Origin: JACPPO01 sp965262505
GTDB taxonomy: Bacteria > Acidobacteriota > Vicinamibacteria > Vicinamibacterales > UBA2999
Length of the DNA stretch: 64,000 nt
Assembly (NCBI GenBank): GCA_965262505.1
Contig: CBDHFM010000030.1
Location: 4,774,001 to 4,838,000 of the forward strand
Direction of reading: 5' to 3'
In this document: in pieces, positions 1 through 8,016 of the stretch
Layout of the letters: every line of letters starts with the position of its first letter
Numbering within the stretch: position 1 is the stretch's first letter
The notes under the pieces: generated by a model
The model's input: the letters and a program-made list of their open reading frames with translations, nothing else
Told to the model about the DNA's origin: nothing
Databases searched by the model: none
Position numbers and translations under genes: made by a program

Positions 1-1
1 G

Positions 2-124
2 CGTGACCTGGATTCTTACCGCCGAGACGTGGTGGAACGCCGTTGCGGCGCTTTCGGATCCTTCCGGATCCACGGACTCGAAGCATTCCAACCGTCTCTC
101 CCGACGACTGCGCGGACACGATGA
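2..124 (+). CDS. C-terminal end of an unknown protein (partial)
   Basis: An open frame enters from the window edge and encodes 40 residues, beginning RDLDSYRRDVVERR, before a TGA. The stop overlaps the next start codon as ATGA at 121-124, the usual arrangement of translationally coupled genes, which is the main reason to believe both frames. No family is recognised from so short a tail. Confidence 0.4.
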   Translation, partial: RDLDSYRRDVVERRCGAFGSFRIHGLEAFQPSLPTTARTR

Positions 125-246
125 CGTTCGACCAGAACGTCCAGTTTTGGATGGTTATCGGGACGTGGATTGCAGGATTGGCAACACTCATGGCCGTGAC
201 GCTAGGTTACCGTCGCCATGCCACACATCCTCGTGTGTTCCACTGA
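121..246 (+). pseudogene. N-terminal fragment of a small membrane protein
   Basis: Starts at an ATG that overlaps the upstream stop (ATGA). The first 35 residues (MTFDQNVQFWMVIGTWIAGL and onward) contain one convincing hydrophobic helix at about residues 10-30. After about position 228 the sequence runs into an integrase remnant on the other strand, so the frame ends artificially. It is probably the start of a membrane protein truncated by loss of a mobile element. The function is unknown. Confidence 0.35.
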
Positions 247-310
247 GGTACTCGGCCCAGTCGTCCATCAGGCGGCGCCGACGCTCGCAGAGCGAGGACG
301 AGGCGCAGCG
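230..310 (-). pseudogene. Tyrosine integrase C-terminal tail, remnant 1
   Basis: The minus strand reads LCERRRRLMDDWAEYLSG, closely matching the tail of the larger integrase remnant at 2156-2693 (LFERRRRLMNDWAAYLNG). Only about 20-25 residues after the catalytic tyrosine region are preserved. It lies in the same orientation as the second copy about 1.95 kb away, so the two may mark successive integrations or recombination between related islands. Confidence 0.55.
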
Positions 311-546
311 CACGACGGAGCAGGCCAGCAGGCCGTCCACCATGGAGATAATCATCGTAGACTCCAAACATCGCCAGGCGGATGACGACGCCGAGGAGGG
401 CTCGTGAGGCTCCTGTGGTACCGAACCTCGCTGATCATCTCCAATGACGACCACGGCTCGGCCGCAGCAACGGTACGATCACCGGCTCCGGGAGCTCGTC
501 CACCGCACCGGCTCCGCTTCTAGCAGGCGGTGCCGGCTGGCTGCAC
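311..546. other. No gene seen
   Basis: No open frame here shows recognisable protein features on either strand. It lies between the integrase remnant and the inverted repeat behind the hydrolase gene, and probably consists of decayed island DNA. Confidence 0.4.
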
Positions 547-607
547 ACGTCTTGAAGGCCCTCTGAAAACTTGATTCATTTGCCAAGAATTCGGGCCTTC
601 AAGACGT
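547..607. repeat. 15-bp perfect inverted repeat behind the hydrolase gene
   Basis: ACGTCTTGAAGGCCC at 547-561 is perfectly complementary to GGGCCTTCAAGACGT at 593-607, with a 31-nt loop. It abuts the stop codon of the minus-strand hydrolase (608-610), so it could act as a transcription terminator or RNA-stabilising hairpin. There is no T-tract after the stem, so a classical intrinsic terminator is not certain. Confidence 0.5.
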
Positions 608-1465
608 CTAGGCTGGCCGATACGACAGCAGGAAGCTGCGAACGTGGCGCACCGCCAGCGGAATCTTCTCCGGGGTGTCTTTCCAGGGGTACATGCTCAG
701 TTGTCCGTTTGGCGCCAGCATCGCGCTCTCGATCGCGGCATCGTACGAATGTCCCGTGGTATCGTCCGGCAGGACGAGAACCGGCGTCTGACACTGCCTC
801 ACGAAGTCGCGCGTCACCGTGAACACGAAGTCAGGGTTGGTGCGGAACAGTCGGTTCAGGAATTGGTCGGCCATTTGCGTCGTGATGTCGGGGCGCCGCT
901 TGACCACTTCTGCACCCCACGAGTTGTTCTGACTCTCATACATGGCGTTCGGCAGCTCCGGTCGGAACCCGACCGGCTGCGCCGGCACGGCCGCGACCAC
1001 GCGATCTGGCGCCCGCTTGATGAGGTTCCAGATGAAGGGTCCCGCAATGCAGAAGCCGAGCACCATGAACCTGTCGATCCCCAGGTGATCCATCAGGCCG
1101 AGATGGTCGTCGGTGTAGGCATCCCACGGCCGGTCGACCTCAAGCGGGCCAGTGGACTGCCCGGCTGCGTGGCGCAAGTCCGCGTAGATACAGCGGAACT
1201 CTCCGCTGAACGCCTCGATCGTGCTAAAGGGATTGCCGCGACGGATGCCCGCGATCGTCGAGCCGTTCAACCCCCCGCCCGAGATGAGCAACAGCGGGAA
1301 GCCCGACCCTGTCTCCTCATAGCGGATGCGGACATTCCCCCTCTCGTAGAAGCGTCCGCTACCGTCATTGCTGCTCTGCCGCGCAAACAGCGCCGGCGGC
1401 GTAACGGCCATTGCCGCCGCCGCGGCGCCAGTCTTCAGAAGCTTGCGTCTGATCGGGTCCACCAT
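608..1465 (-). CDS. Exported alpha/beta hydrolase with Cys at the nucleophile position
   Basis: 285 residues with a twin-arginine signal (RRKLLKTGAAAAAMA at residues 6-20), so probably exported folded. The body has the alpha/beta-hydrolase pattern: oxyanion-loop stretch LLISGGGLNGS, then DHLGIDRFMVLGFCIAG, the nucleophile elbow. The expected Ser of GxSxG is Cys here (GFCIAG), as in dienelactone-hydrolase-like enzymes. A late Asp (VLPDDTTGHS) can complete a triad, with a C-terminal His candidate in AVRHVRSF. AGGAGG lies only 1 nt before the ATG, so the next codon, GTG, may be the true start. The substrate cannot be told. It stands alone among mobile-element debris. Confidence 0.8.
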   Translation of the reverse strand: MVDPIRRKLLKTGAAAAAMAVTPPALFARQSSNDGSGRFYERGNVRIRYEETGSGFPLLLISGGGLNGSTIAGIRRGNPFSTIEAFSGEFRCIYADLRHAAGQSTGPLEVDRPWDAYTDDHLGLMDHLGIDRFMVLGFCIAGPFIWNLIKRAPDRVVAAVPAQPVGFRPELPNAMYESQNNSWGAEVVKRRPDITTQMADQFLNRLFRTNPDFVFTVTRDFVRQCQTPVLVLPDDTTGHSYDAAIESAMLAPNGQLSMYPWKDTPEKIPLAVRHVRSFLLSYRPA

Positions 1466-1605
1466 ACCTCCTCTTCTCGGCCGTGTTTCGCCTCGATGAC
1501 ACAGCGATCGTCATCGGGGACCGGCTGAATCCCGGACTATAACGCAACCGAGGAACTATCCGCACGGCACTGTCACATTGAGACAGCGGCTGGCAGAGTA
1601 CGTCG

Positions 1606-1665
1606 ATGACGAACCCACCGCCCAGCTTTCGCGGATACCGGTTTCCCTCTGAAATTATCAGTCAC
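1606..1665 (+). pseudogene. IS6-family transposase N-terminal remnant
   Basis: Encodes SFRGYRFPSEIISHAV, nearly identical to the start of the complete IS6 transposase at 2759-3448 (SYRGYRFSPEIISHAV), then loses similarity. It is a degenerate end of a second, older IS6 copy and supports repeated IS6 activity in this island. Confidence 0.6.
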
Positions 1666-1707
1666 GCCGTCGGTACTCCCAAGGTGTCCTAAGACATGAG
1701 AACAGTG

Positions 1708-2080
1708 TCAGACCAGGAGCAGAACCGCTTTTACTTCCTCTGCCGTCGCTTCCCGAATGGCGTGTGCGTATAGCTGCACCTGCGTTTCGTAACGTTGCCG
1801 ATTATGGGCGAGCTCCCGGTCGGTTTTGAAATCAACGAGGATCCAGGTTGAGCCTTCTCGGAATGCCAGATCGATGACTCCTTCCCCCAGAGCCTCGTCT
1901 TCCAAACGCAGAAGGACCGGCGTTTCACGGCGGATATTGCCCTTGCGTGCGATATCGGCTGCACTTCGGAGGAGTTCATGGGTGAGAGCAGCCTCGACGG
2001 CATCGGCCGCCGCAGCTACTTCGTCCTCGCTGGCGCCGAGCAGCCGCCCATGGGTACGTGTGGCACTGCGGGAGGTTCGG
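1708..2080 (-). pseudogene. C-terminal nuclease tail of a RecB/AddA-type helicase-nuclease
   Basis: The minus-strand frame continues well upstream of any ATG and reads THGRLLGASEDEV..., then GEGVIDLAFREG, WILVDFKTDRE and YETQVQLYAHAI. D (in VIDLAF) and DxK (in VDFKTD) are the core of the PD-(D/E)xK nuclease fold that ends AddA and UvrD-like helicases in double-strand-break repair. The helicase domains are absent and homology is lost above about 2080, so this is the last ~120 codons of a broken gene. It ends with an intact TGA at 1708. Confidence 0.7.
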
Positions 2081-2155
2081 CGGGACCAATGACATATTAG
2101 GAAAAACCGAGAGGCGCCAAGAAGTGAGGCCCCCGACGTGCCGAACTCGCGCGCG

Positions 2156-2693
2156 TCACAGTCCAGGGTCAGCGACGGTGTGGGTGTCTGAATTCGGCTG
2201 ACCGTTGAGATAGGCCGCCCAGTCGTTCATCAACCGCCGCCGACGCTCAAAGAGATCACTGCGCGCGTAGGCCGCCTCGGTGGGGTTTTGTACCGTATGG
2301 GCGAGTGCGGCCTCGACCACTTCGCGAGGGGTGTTCGTCCGTTCCGCGGCCCAGTCCCGGAAGCTCGACCGGAACCCATGCGGCACGGCGGCGATGCCGA
2401 GTTCCTTGGTCAATCTCGGGAGCGTCACGGAGGAGAGTGGCTTCCCGCGCAGACTGCGGAACACGAGGCCGGTGCCATCGCTCAGTTTCTGTACGTCGTG
2501 CAGGATCGCGAGCGCCCGGCTCGAGAGCGGGACGCGGTGATCCCGCTTGGCCTTCATGCGCGCGGCGGGGATGGCCCAGACGCCCGCGTCCAGGTCCATT
2601 TCGTCCCACGTCGCCAGGCGCACTTCGCCGGATCGCGCCGCCGTCAGCACCAGGAACTCGAACGCCCGCTTGATGGTGACCGAGGCCTGGGGA
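2156..2693 (-). pseudogene. Phage/P4-type tyrosine integrase, 5' part removed
   Basis: The catalytic domain of a site-specific tyrosine recombinase is present: EFLVLTAARSGEVR with the first catalytic Arg, the HxxR box HGFRSSFRDWA, and the His...Tyr end ALAHTVQNPTEAAYAR, where Y would be the nucleophile. The frame is open from the stop at 2156 to the IS6 end at 2694, where the N-terminal arm-binding half is lost. Such integrases normally insert islands at tRNA genes, but none is visible here. The other side of the IS6 is a relaxase tail, not the missing half, so DNA has been deleted. Confidence 0.8.
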
Positions 2694-3488
2694 GGGCATT
2701 GTCAACTTGTTGAGGGCAGCGCGCTCTTGCCCCGTGACATCGAGGCCCTCGATCGTTCTCAACAGGCGCACGTCACCGCATCCCATTCCACGAACGCGCG
2801 GGTGCGGAGCAGACGGTGGTGAACCGATCGCAGGAGGTGTCGACCGACGCGGAACAGATTCTGCACGATACCGTGAACCGACGCGAAGCGCTGGAGCTGA
2901 GCGGTCGACTTGAAACGCCGCATCTGGCGCTCACGCTGGCGGGTCGGTTGGTGGGAGACCTCCGCGCGGTTGTTCGCGTACTGATCGGTGCAGTGAAGCA
3001 CCGATGGCATCACCGTGCGACAGGCGGCGGAGTAGCTGCGCAGCTTATCGGTCATCAGGCGTCGCGGCACGTGCCGCTGGGTCTTCAGTAACTTGCGAAA
3101 GAAGCGCACCGCGGCGTGCCGATTCCGTCGCGGTTGCACGAGGATGTCGAGGACGTCACCGTCCTCATCCACGGCGCGCCACAAGTATTGCTGGCGACCC
3201 TGGATCGTGACGAACACCTCGTCGAGATGCCAGGTGTCTCCGAGCCGGCCACGTCGGCGCCGCAATCGGCCCGCATATTCAGGACCGAACCGTCGACACC
3301 ACTTCCGGATGGCCTCATAGGTGACTTCGACACCTCGGCGGGCCAGCAAGTCCTCCACGTCTCGGAAGCTGAGCGCGAAGCGATGATAGAGCCACACCGC
3401 GTGGCTGATGATTTCAGGGGAAAACCGGTATCCGCGGTAGCTGGGCATGCGGTAACTCTGCCAGCAGGAGGCCAAGTTGACAATGCCC
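2694..3488 (-). mobile_element. IS6-family insertion sequence, complete
   Basis: A 795-bp element bounded by perfect 16-bp inverted repeats GGGCATTGTCAACTTG at 2694-2709 and, inverted, at 3473-3488. It carries one transposase. The 8-bp flanks (CCTGGGGA on the left, GCGCACAT on the right) differ, so there is no target duplication. For IS6 elements, which move by replicative cointegration, this usually signals an adjacent deletion or recombination between two copies. Confidence 0.85.
2759..3448 (-). CDS. IS6-family DDE transposase
   Basis: 229 residues from the ATG at 3446-3448 (MPSYRGYRFSPEII), the typical start and length for IS6/IS26-type transposases. The family signature is present: RDVEDLLARRGVEV, WHLDEVFV with the first Asp, LMTDKLRSY with the second Asp, and NNRAEVSHQPTRQRER with the Glu. 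The longer upstream extension of the frame runs out of the IS and is not used. The gene looks intact. Confidence 0.92.
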   Translation of the reverse strand: MPSYRGYRFSPEIISHAVWLYHRFALSFRDVEDLLARRGVEVTYEAIRKWCRRFGPEYAGRLRRRRGRLGDTWHLDEVFVTIQGRQQYLWRAVDEDGDVLDILVQPRRNRHAAVRFFRKLLKTQRHVPRRLMTDKLRSYSAACRTVMPSVLHCTDQYANNRAEVSHQPTRQRERQMRRFKSTAQLQRFASVHGIVQNLFRVGRHLLRSVHHRLLRTRAFVEWDAVTCAC

Positions 3489-3995
3489 GCGCACATCATG
3501 CTGACCACCCGGACCATCGGCCCAGAGGGCTTCGGGCCGAAGAATCGGGACTGGAACAAAAAAGAGCAGTTGGCGACCTGGCGCGAGGACTGGGCCGCGC
3601 ACGCCAACCGCGCCCTGGAGCGGCGTGGCCACGCCGAGCGCATCGACCACCGGACCCTGGCCGTGCAGCGGGACGAGGCCCTGCAGCGCGGCGACACCGC
3701 GCGCGCCGAAACCCTCGATCGTGACCCGGAGATTCACTTAGGCCGGGCGGCGTGGATGGCGCTGCGGACGGGCGAGACCAACGAGCGGACCAGGCGCAAC
3801 GAGCAGATCGCCGAGGGTAACCGCGATCGCGAGCAGGAACGCGCCGCCTTGCATGAAGAGCATCGCACCATCCAGGAGCGGATTGTGGAACTCGTCCGGC
3901 TCGCTGCCGAGAAGGTCAAGGAGCTGGTGCGCGGCAAGGACCGTGGCCCGCAGCCCGACCTGCAGCCCGACCACGATTTCGGACCGAGCCGATGA
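3489..3995 (+). pseudogene. MobA/MobL-type relaxase, C-terminal fragment
   Basis: The frame after the IS6 end reads KNRDWNKKEQLATWREDW, then ANRALERRGHAERIDHRTL and HLGRAAW, the stretch that follows the nicking domain in MobA/MobL (TraA-like) plasmid relaxases. The N-terminal relaxase domain with the catalytic Tyr and HxH site is missing, removed at the IS6 boundary. The tail is rich in charged coiled-coil sequence. Its stop overlaps the next gene (ATGA at 3992), so a mobilisation operon was once present. Confidence 0.7.
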
Positions 3996-4348
3996 CGCCG
4001 CCCCTGTCGGACCAGTTGAAGGACGTGCAGCGCCAGTACGCGGAGATGGAACACCACACCGCCACGTTGCAGCATGCGCAGCAGGCGGCGGAGCAGGCGG
4101 CGCGGGCGGCGGAGAACAACTACTGGTCGCTGACCGACAATTGCCGTGAAGAATTTCGCGTGCGGCAGCAGGTCCTCGAGGGGTTGCAGCCCGAGCGGCG
4201 CTTCATCCTGAGCGTGGCGGTGATCGCGGGGGCGGTCGGCGCGCTGGTGGCGGGGTTGACGACGCAAGCTGCCTGGTGGCTGTGGGACACTTTCCTCGCC
4301 GTCCTCAGCAGCGGATGGGCTACGTTGGCCGCGTGGTGGAACTCGTGA
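3992..4348 (+). CDS. Small coiled-coil membrane protein, mobilisation operon
   Basis: 118 residues, start coupled to the relaxase tail by ATGA. Residues 1-50 are an Ala/Gln/Glu-rich coiled coil (EHHTATLQHAQQAAEQAARA) and residues about 70-110 hold one or two hydrophobic helices (FILSVAVIAGAVGALVAGL). Small accessory proteins of this layout often follow relaxase genes on mobilisable elements. No specific family is recognised. Confidence 0.6.
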   Translation: MTPPLSDQLKDVQRQYAEMEHHTATLQHAQQAAEQAARAAENNYWSLTDNCREEFRVRQQVLEGLQPERRFILSVAVIAGAVGALVAGLTTQAAWWLWDTFLAVLSSGWATLAAWWNS

Positions 4349-4387
4349 AAGGCGGGTAACCAAACCGACAAGCATCGTGGTGGGCAA

Positions 4388-4708
4388 ATGAACGAACAAA
4401 AATGTGCGCAAAAAATAACCGAGGCCGTCGAGAAGATAGAGGAGCGGATCGACGCACAGTCACTGATGGTGAGCGCGCTCGCCGCAGAGCTCAGCGAGGA
4501 TGCGAAGGCTCACATAGAGTCAGATCTGCTGGAGATCAAGAGAGATGTCGGGACCTTGCGAAGAGAAGCCGATGCCAAGGTGAAGGCCCAGTGTGTTGCT
4601 GACAGGGAAGCGGACAAAGCGAGAGCGCAAGTCGCACACATCTTGTTCCTAGGGGTAAAGGCCATCTTCGCCATGCTGATCATGGGGCTTGTATGGTTCG
4701 TATGGTGA
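4388..4708 (+). CDS. Small tail-anchored coiled-coil protein
   Basis: 106 residues: a predicted coiled coil across residues 5-75 and a C-terminal membrane helix (ILFLGVKAIFAMLIMGLVWF), so probably anchored by its tail with the coil in the cytoplasm. It follows the previous membrane protein by 39 bp and belongs to the same mobilisation remnant. Function unknown. Confidence 0.55.
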   Translation: MNEQKCAQKITEAVEKIEERIDAQSLMVSALAAELSEDAKAHIESDLLEIKRDVGTLRREADAKVKAQCVADREADKARAQVAHILFLGVKAIFAMLIMGLVWFVW

Positions 4709-5208
4709 AGGGGAGGAGGGGCAAAGGCTACCTGTCACCGACGGCGTGCCTGGCGGGACAGCCGTGAAAGATCAATATTTTGGAGACGTGAACGACTACC
4801 GGAAGTATGGGCTCCTGCGCGCGTTGGGGCACGCCGGGTTTAAGACTCTGGTCGTGTGGATGCTGACGCCCAACGATACGCGGTCGGACGGGCTGTTTAC
4901 GGACTATCTCGATAAGCCCTCCCACTGGAAGCGCTACGACAAGGAGCTCTATGACGCACTCCACGACTGGGTCAGGGTTAGCCGGGCCCGCCGGGTGGCG
5001 AGCATCGAGCATTCGACGCTGTTACCGGCGGCGACGTTCTTCTCGAGCCGCGTACCAGACGATCGTGCCGGGCGCGAGCGCTATGCCGATGGAATAATGC
5101 AGGCCGCTGGTGGCGCCGATGTGGTGTTTCTAGACCCGGACAATGGGATAGAGGTGCCCTCGACGAAGTATGGTCGCAAGAATTCCTCGAAATACGTCTA
5201 CTGGCTAG

Positions 5209-6501
5209 CAGGTTGCTGAAGAACACGAGGATTGGGCTGTTTTCATGGCCATCATGCGTGTCACGCCCTCCCCCGACAACGGTGCGCACGGGGACACGCT
5301 GTCCCGACGAGGGGGCCAGCGACACCCGCGGCCGGCGATCAGGGACACCTCGCCTCCAGATTCCGCAACCGGACCAAGTTATAGGCGGTGGCGGCGAAGG
5401 TGAGCTGCCAATCCACCAGGGCGATGCCGCGATGCCGGAGCTTGCGCAGGCCGCCGACGGTCTTCATCCAGCCGAAGACCTGTTCCACGAGTTTTCGTTT
5501 CCGCTGACTCACGTGATAGCCCGCATGCCGCGTGGTCCGACCGTCGATCGCACTCCCGCGGACCTTCTGCGCCACGTGGGGCGTGACGTCCTGGACGCGC
5601 ACGTCGGCAACGAAGCGCGCCACATCGTAGCCCTTGTCCGCCCCGACCGTGCTGCCCGGGGAGGCGCTGGCCTCCAGCAACAGCACCGCCGCGTCGCGTT
5701 CGGCGGTCCCCGTCGCGTGGGTCGCGCAGACGTTGGCGACAAGCCCCTGTCGATTGTCCAGCAGCACGTGGCCGAGATACGCCAGCTTGGCTTCCTTGCC
5801 TTTGCCCTTCCGATGCAACATCGCCTCGGGATCGGTCGTCGACTGATGGGTGTCATTGCGCCGCCGCTCCCCGTGGAAGTTGACCGTGGGATTGCCCGGG
5901 TCCTCGGGCGGGTCGCTCTCCGCTGCGTCCACGCACCGAAAGCTTTTCAGGCTGGCCCATGCTTCCAACTGCGTCCCATCCACGGTGAAGTGTTCGTCCG
6001 AGAGCAGCTCGGCCGCCCGGGCGTGGGCCTGGACCGCATCAAAGAACGCGGCGGCGACATCGCCCGACAGCAGCCGGTCGCGATTCTTGGTAAACGTCGT
6101 GGGATGCCAGACCGGGTCATCCATATTCAGCCCGACGAACCACCGGAACAGCAGGTTGTAGTTGAGCTCTTCCATGAGCAGCCGCTCGCTCCGCACCGTG
6201 TAGAGCACCTGCAACAGCAAAGCGCGCAGCAATTGCTCCGGTGGGATCGACGGACGCCCTGTCGTGGCGTACAGGCTCGCGAATCGGCGCGACATTGTCT
6301 GCAGGGCTTCGTCCGTCAGCGCCCGAACGGCGCGGAGCGGATGGTCGGCCGGCACGCGCTGTTCCGGCGACAGGTAGCTGAACATGTGGGTGGTCTGCTC
6401 ATCGTGTCCGCGCATGATCGGGCTCCCTTCAGTGTTGAGAGCATCGTAGTACGACGGGATCAATCTGTCGATCCCATTTCGCGGAGTTTTTCAGCAGCCT
6501 G
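5209..6501 (-). mobile_element. IS5-family insertion sequence, complete
   Basis: A 1293-bp element with terminal inverted repeats CAGGTTGCTGAAGAAC (left) and CAGGCTGCTGAAAAAC (right, inverted). It is flanked by the 4-bp direct repeat CTAG (5205-5208 and 6502-6505), which fits the YTAR target of IS5-type elements. It carries one transposase and interrupts the gene at 4764-6774. Confidence 0.85.
5339..6415 (-). CDS. IS5-family transposase
   Basis: About 358 residues from ATG 6413-6415 (MRGHDEQTTHMFSYLSPEQR), with AGGGAG 8 nt upstream deciding against the longer TTG-started frame. A DUF772-type N-terminal region (GRPSIPPEQLLRALLLQVL, ELNYNLLFRWFVGL) is followed by a DDE domain (FTVDGTQLEAWAS, GADKGYD, VEQVFGWMKTVGG). 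It appears full length and intact. Confidence 0.9.
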   Translation of the reverse strand: MRGHDEQTTHMFSYLSPEQRVPADHPLRAVRALTDEALQTMSRRFASLYATTGRPSIPPEQLLRALLLQVLYTVRSERLLMEELNYNLLFRWFVGLNMDDPVWHPTTFTKNRDRLLSGDVAAAFFDAVQAHARAAELLSDEHFTVDGTQLEAWASLKSFRCVDAAESDPPEDPGNPTVNFHGERRRNDTHQSTTDPEAMLHRKGKGKEAKLAYLGHVLLDNRQGLVANVCATHATGTAERDAAVLLLEASASPGSTVGADKGYDVARFVADVRVQDVTPHVAQKVRGSAIDGRTTRHAGYHVSQRKRKLVEQVFGWMKTVGGLRKLRHRGIALVDWQLTFAATAYNLVRLRNLEARCP

Positions 6502-6871
6502 CTAGAGATCCAGGCACTTGCGACGGCGGGGCGATCCGTACTGGTCTATCAGCACTATCCGAGAAAGCCCCACGAGCCGTTCGCGCAGCAGCGCGGTGCG
6601 GAGTTCGCTGAAAAAGGTCGGTTCAGTCGCGTGGTGACGATTGACGCACAATCGGTCGTCTACCTGTGTGGCTGTCAAGCCGTGCATCGTCCGCGCATGG
6701 ATGCCTGGATCGATACGGTGCGGGTGCGCTGGTCTGGACAGATTTCGATATGCGACGTTTGGACCGAGTCTTGAGCGTGCGAGGTTGCCACATGGGGCGC
6801 GACCGCAGGCTGGGCACCTCTCCGTCCGCCGCCGACAAATCGCGCCCTGTTTCCTGGTCGTGGACGGCGGC

Positions 6872-6937
6872 GACGCCCGCGGCCTGCAGCGACTGGGAGC
6901 CGTCTGCTTTCGAGACACGGGTGTAGCCGATCCGCAT
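6872..6937 (-). pseudogene. Serine resolvase, first ~22 codons
   Basis: Starts at ATG 6935-6937 and reads MRIGYTRVSKADGSQSLQ, the N-terminus of Tn3-type resolvases, where the Ser in RVSKADGS... is near the catalytic Ser of the family. Similarity stops within a few residues (AAGV) and the remainder is missing. No Tn3 transposase is nearby. Confidence 0.65.
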
Positions 6938-6963
6938 GTGTCGTAAACGGTCGTTTGCGACAC
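6938..6963. promoter_or_regulatory. Palindrome at the resolvase start, possible res subsite
   Basis: GTGTCGTAAACG and, after a 2-bp centre, CGTTTGCGACAC form 12-bp arms with one mismatch directly before the resolvase ATG. Resolvases bind inverted-repeat subsites of this kind upstream of their own genes, both to recombine and to repress transcription. The identification as a res subsite is inference from position and shape. Confidence 0.45.
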
Positions 6964-7350
6964 ACCGGGCGAGAGCGCCTTCCTGGGGGGAAGGAGTCTC
7001 CACCATCAGGCTCCCTGGAAGGTCACGGATAGCCTCCGCACCCCAAGGCGCGTCAACGGTTTCGCCGTCCTCCGCTTGTTTGTTTACGATTGGCGAGGAA
7101 TGGGCCTTGAGATGGCTCAGCCCGGCGGCTCGCCGAGACGTTACGCGCAATGGAAATGATCCGGTAGGTGGACTAGCTGCGCGGGCGAGAGCTCTGCAGC
7201 ACATCGGGGCCCCGCCAGTCAGTCATCTAAGCCGAGATTTCCATTTCGGTGCCGAGAAAGAATCCGCGTGGCTAGTTCAAGGTTTGACCAGCAGCGTCCG
7301 CTCGACGTTCTCGACAACCTCGACGTACTGCCCTTCGCGGGCCACGGAGA

Positions 7351-7770
7351 AGCACCACCTTCGAGACGTTCCCGTTCCCGCCCGGCCTCACGCCGAACAC
7401 CCCCACCGCCGACTATGCAGACGACCCGCGCCCCGCCGCCATCGCGGACGCAGCTCAGCGGCTGGTCGAGCTGCGCGACCGGTGGCTCAATCCGCCCGAA
7501 TGGGTCGAGTGGCTGGACGAGCCGGTTCCCGGCTATCCGACACGTCCGGTGCCTCGCGACGAGGCCGCCGCAACCGCACTCAAGACGCGCACGTTGACGA
7601 GCCTTTACAACGCTCGTCCGACATGGCTCGCCGACGCGCACGTGGCCCTCGACGCTGCCGTTGCTACCGCCTACGGCTGGCCGACCGACATCTCCGACGA
7701 CGACGCGCTCGCCGAAACTGCTGGCGCTCAACTTGGCGAATGGCCGCTGATCAGATCTTTCAGCCGGTAG
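7351..7770 (+). pseudogene. C-terminal fragment of an adenine-specific DNA methyltransferase
   Basis: The frame reads STTFETFPFPPGLTPN, RLVELRDRWLNPPEW, TLTSLYNARPTWL and LDAAVATAYGWPTDIS, a run typical of the C-terminal part of large class I DNA methyltransferases of restriction (type IIG-like) or phage-defence systems. The catalytic NPPY domain is absent. Homology fades near codon 125 (ALAET), and the stop at 7768 is probably not original. Confidence 0.7.
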
Positions 7771-8016
7771 CTTTCTCACACCCGCGTTCTTTGGCTGGCT
7801 GGCTGTCACGATATTCGGCTGAGTCCGGTTCGCGGAAGGGCCGCCGCGCAGCCGTTGACGCCACCGGGATGCGACGCCGATCCGGGCTTGAGGATGCCTG
7901 GGAAGGCGCGACCGTCGCCGGGGTTCCCCTTACACCGCCACGCTCAGGATGCGCGACCCTTGGCGTGTATTTCCGCACGAATCGTGTCGATACCCTTATA
8001 CTGATGAGGACAGGTC

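Larger units (their letters stand above)
4764..6774 (+). pseudogene. Unknown conserved protein, split by an IS5 element
   Basis: The left part starts at GTG 4764 and reads KDQYFGDVNDYRKYGLLRAL ... VVFLDPDNGIEVPS ... KYVYW. The frame then enters the IS at 5209. Removing the IS (5209-6501) and one copy of the CTAG duplication gives YWLEIQALATAGRSVLVYQHYP and runs in frame to TGA 6772-6774, restoring about 240 residues. The exact rejoining shows that the insertion is recent. I recall proteins starting with this YFGDVNDYRKYG signature as uncharacterised and common on mobile DNA, but give no function. Confidence 0.8.
6775..7350. other. Decayed region with no intact gene
   Basis: Apart from the resolvase start (6872-6937) and its palindrome (6938-6963), no frame on either strand shows protein-like sequence. 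This is consistent with mobile-element debris between two broken genes. Confidence 0.4.

Noticed and set aside
5213..6505. 430-residue plus-strand ORF across the IS5 element
   Set aside because: It is the antisense shadow of the transposase gene and has no recognisable family.
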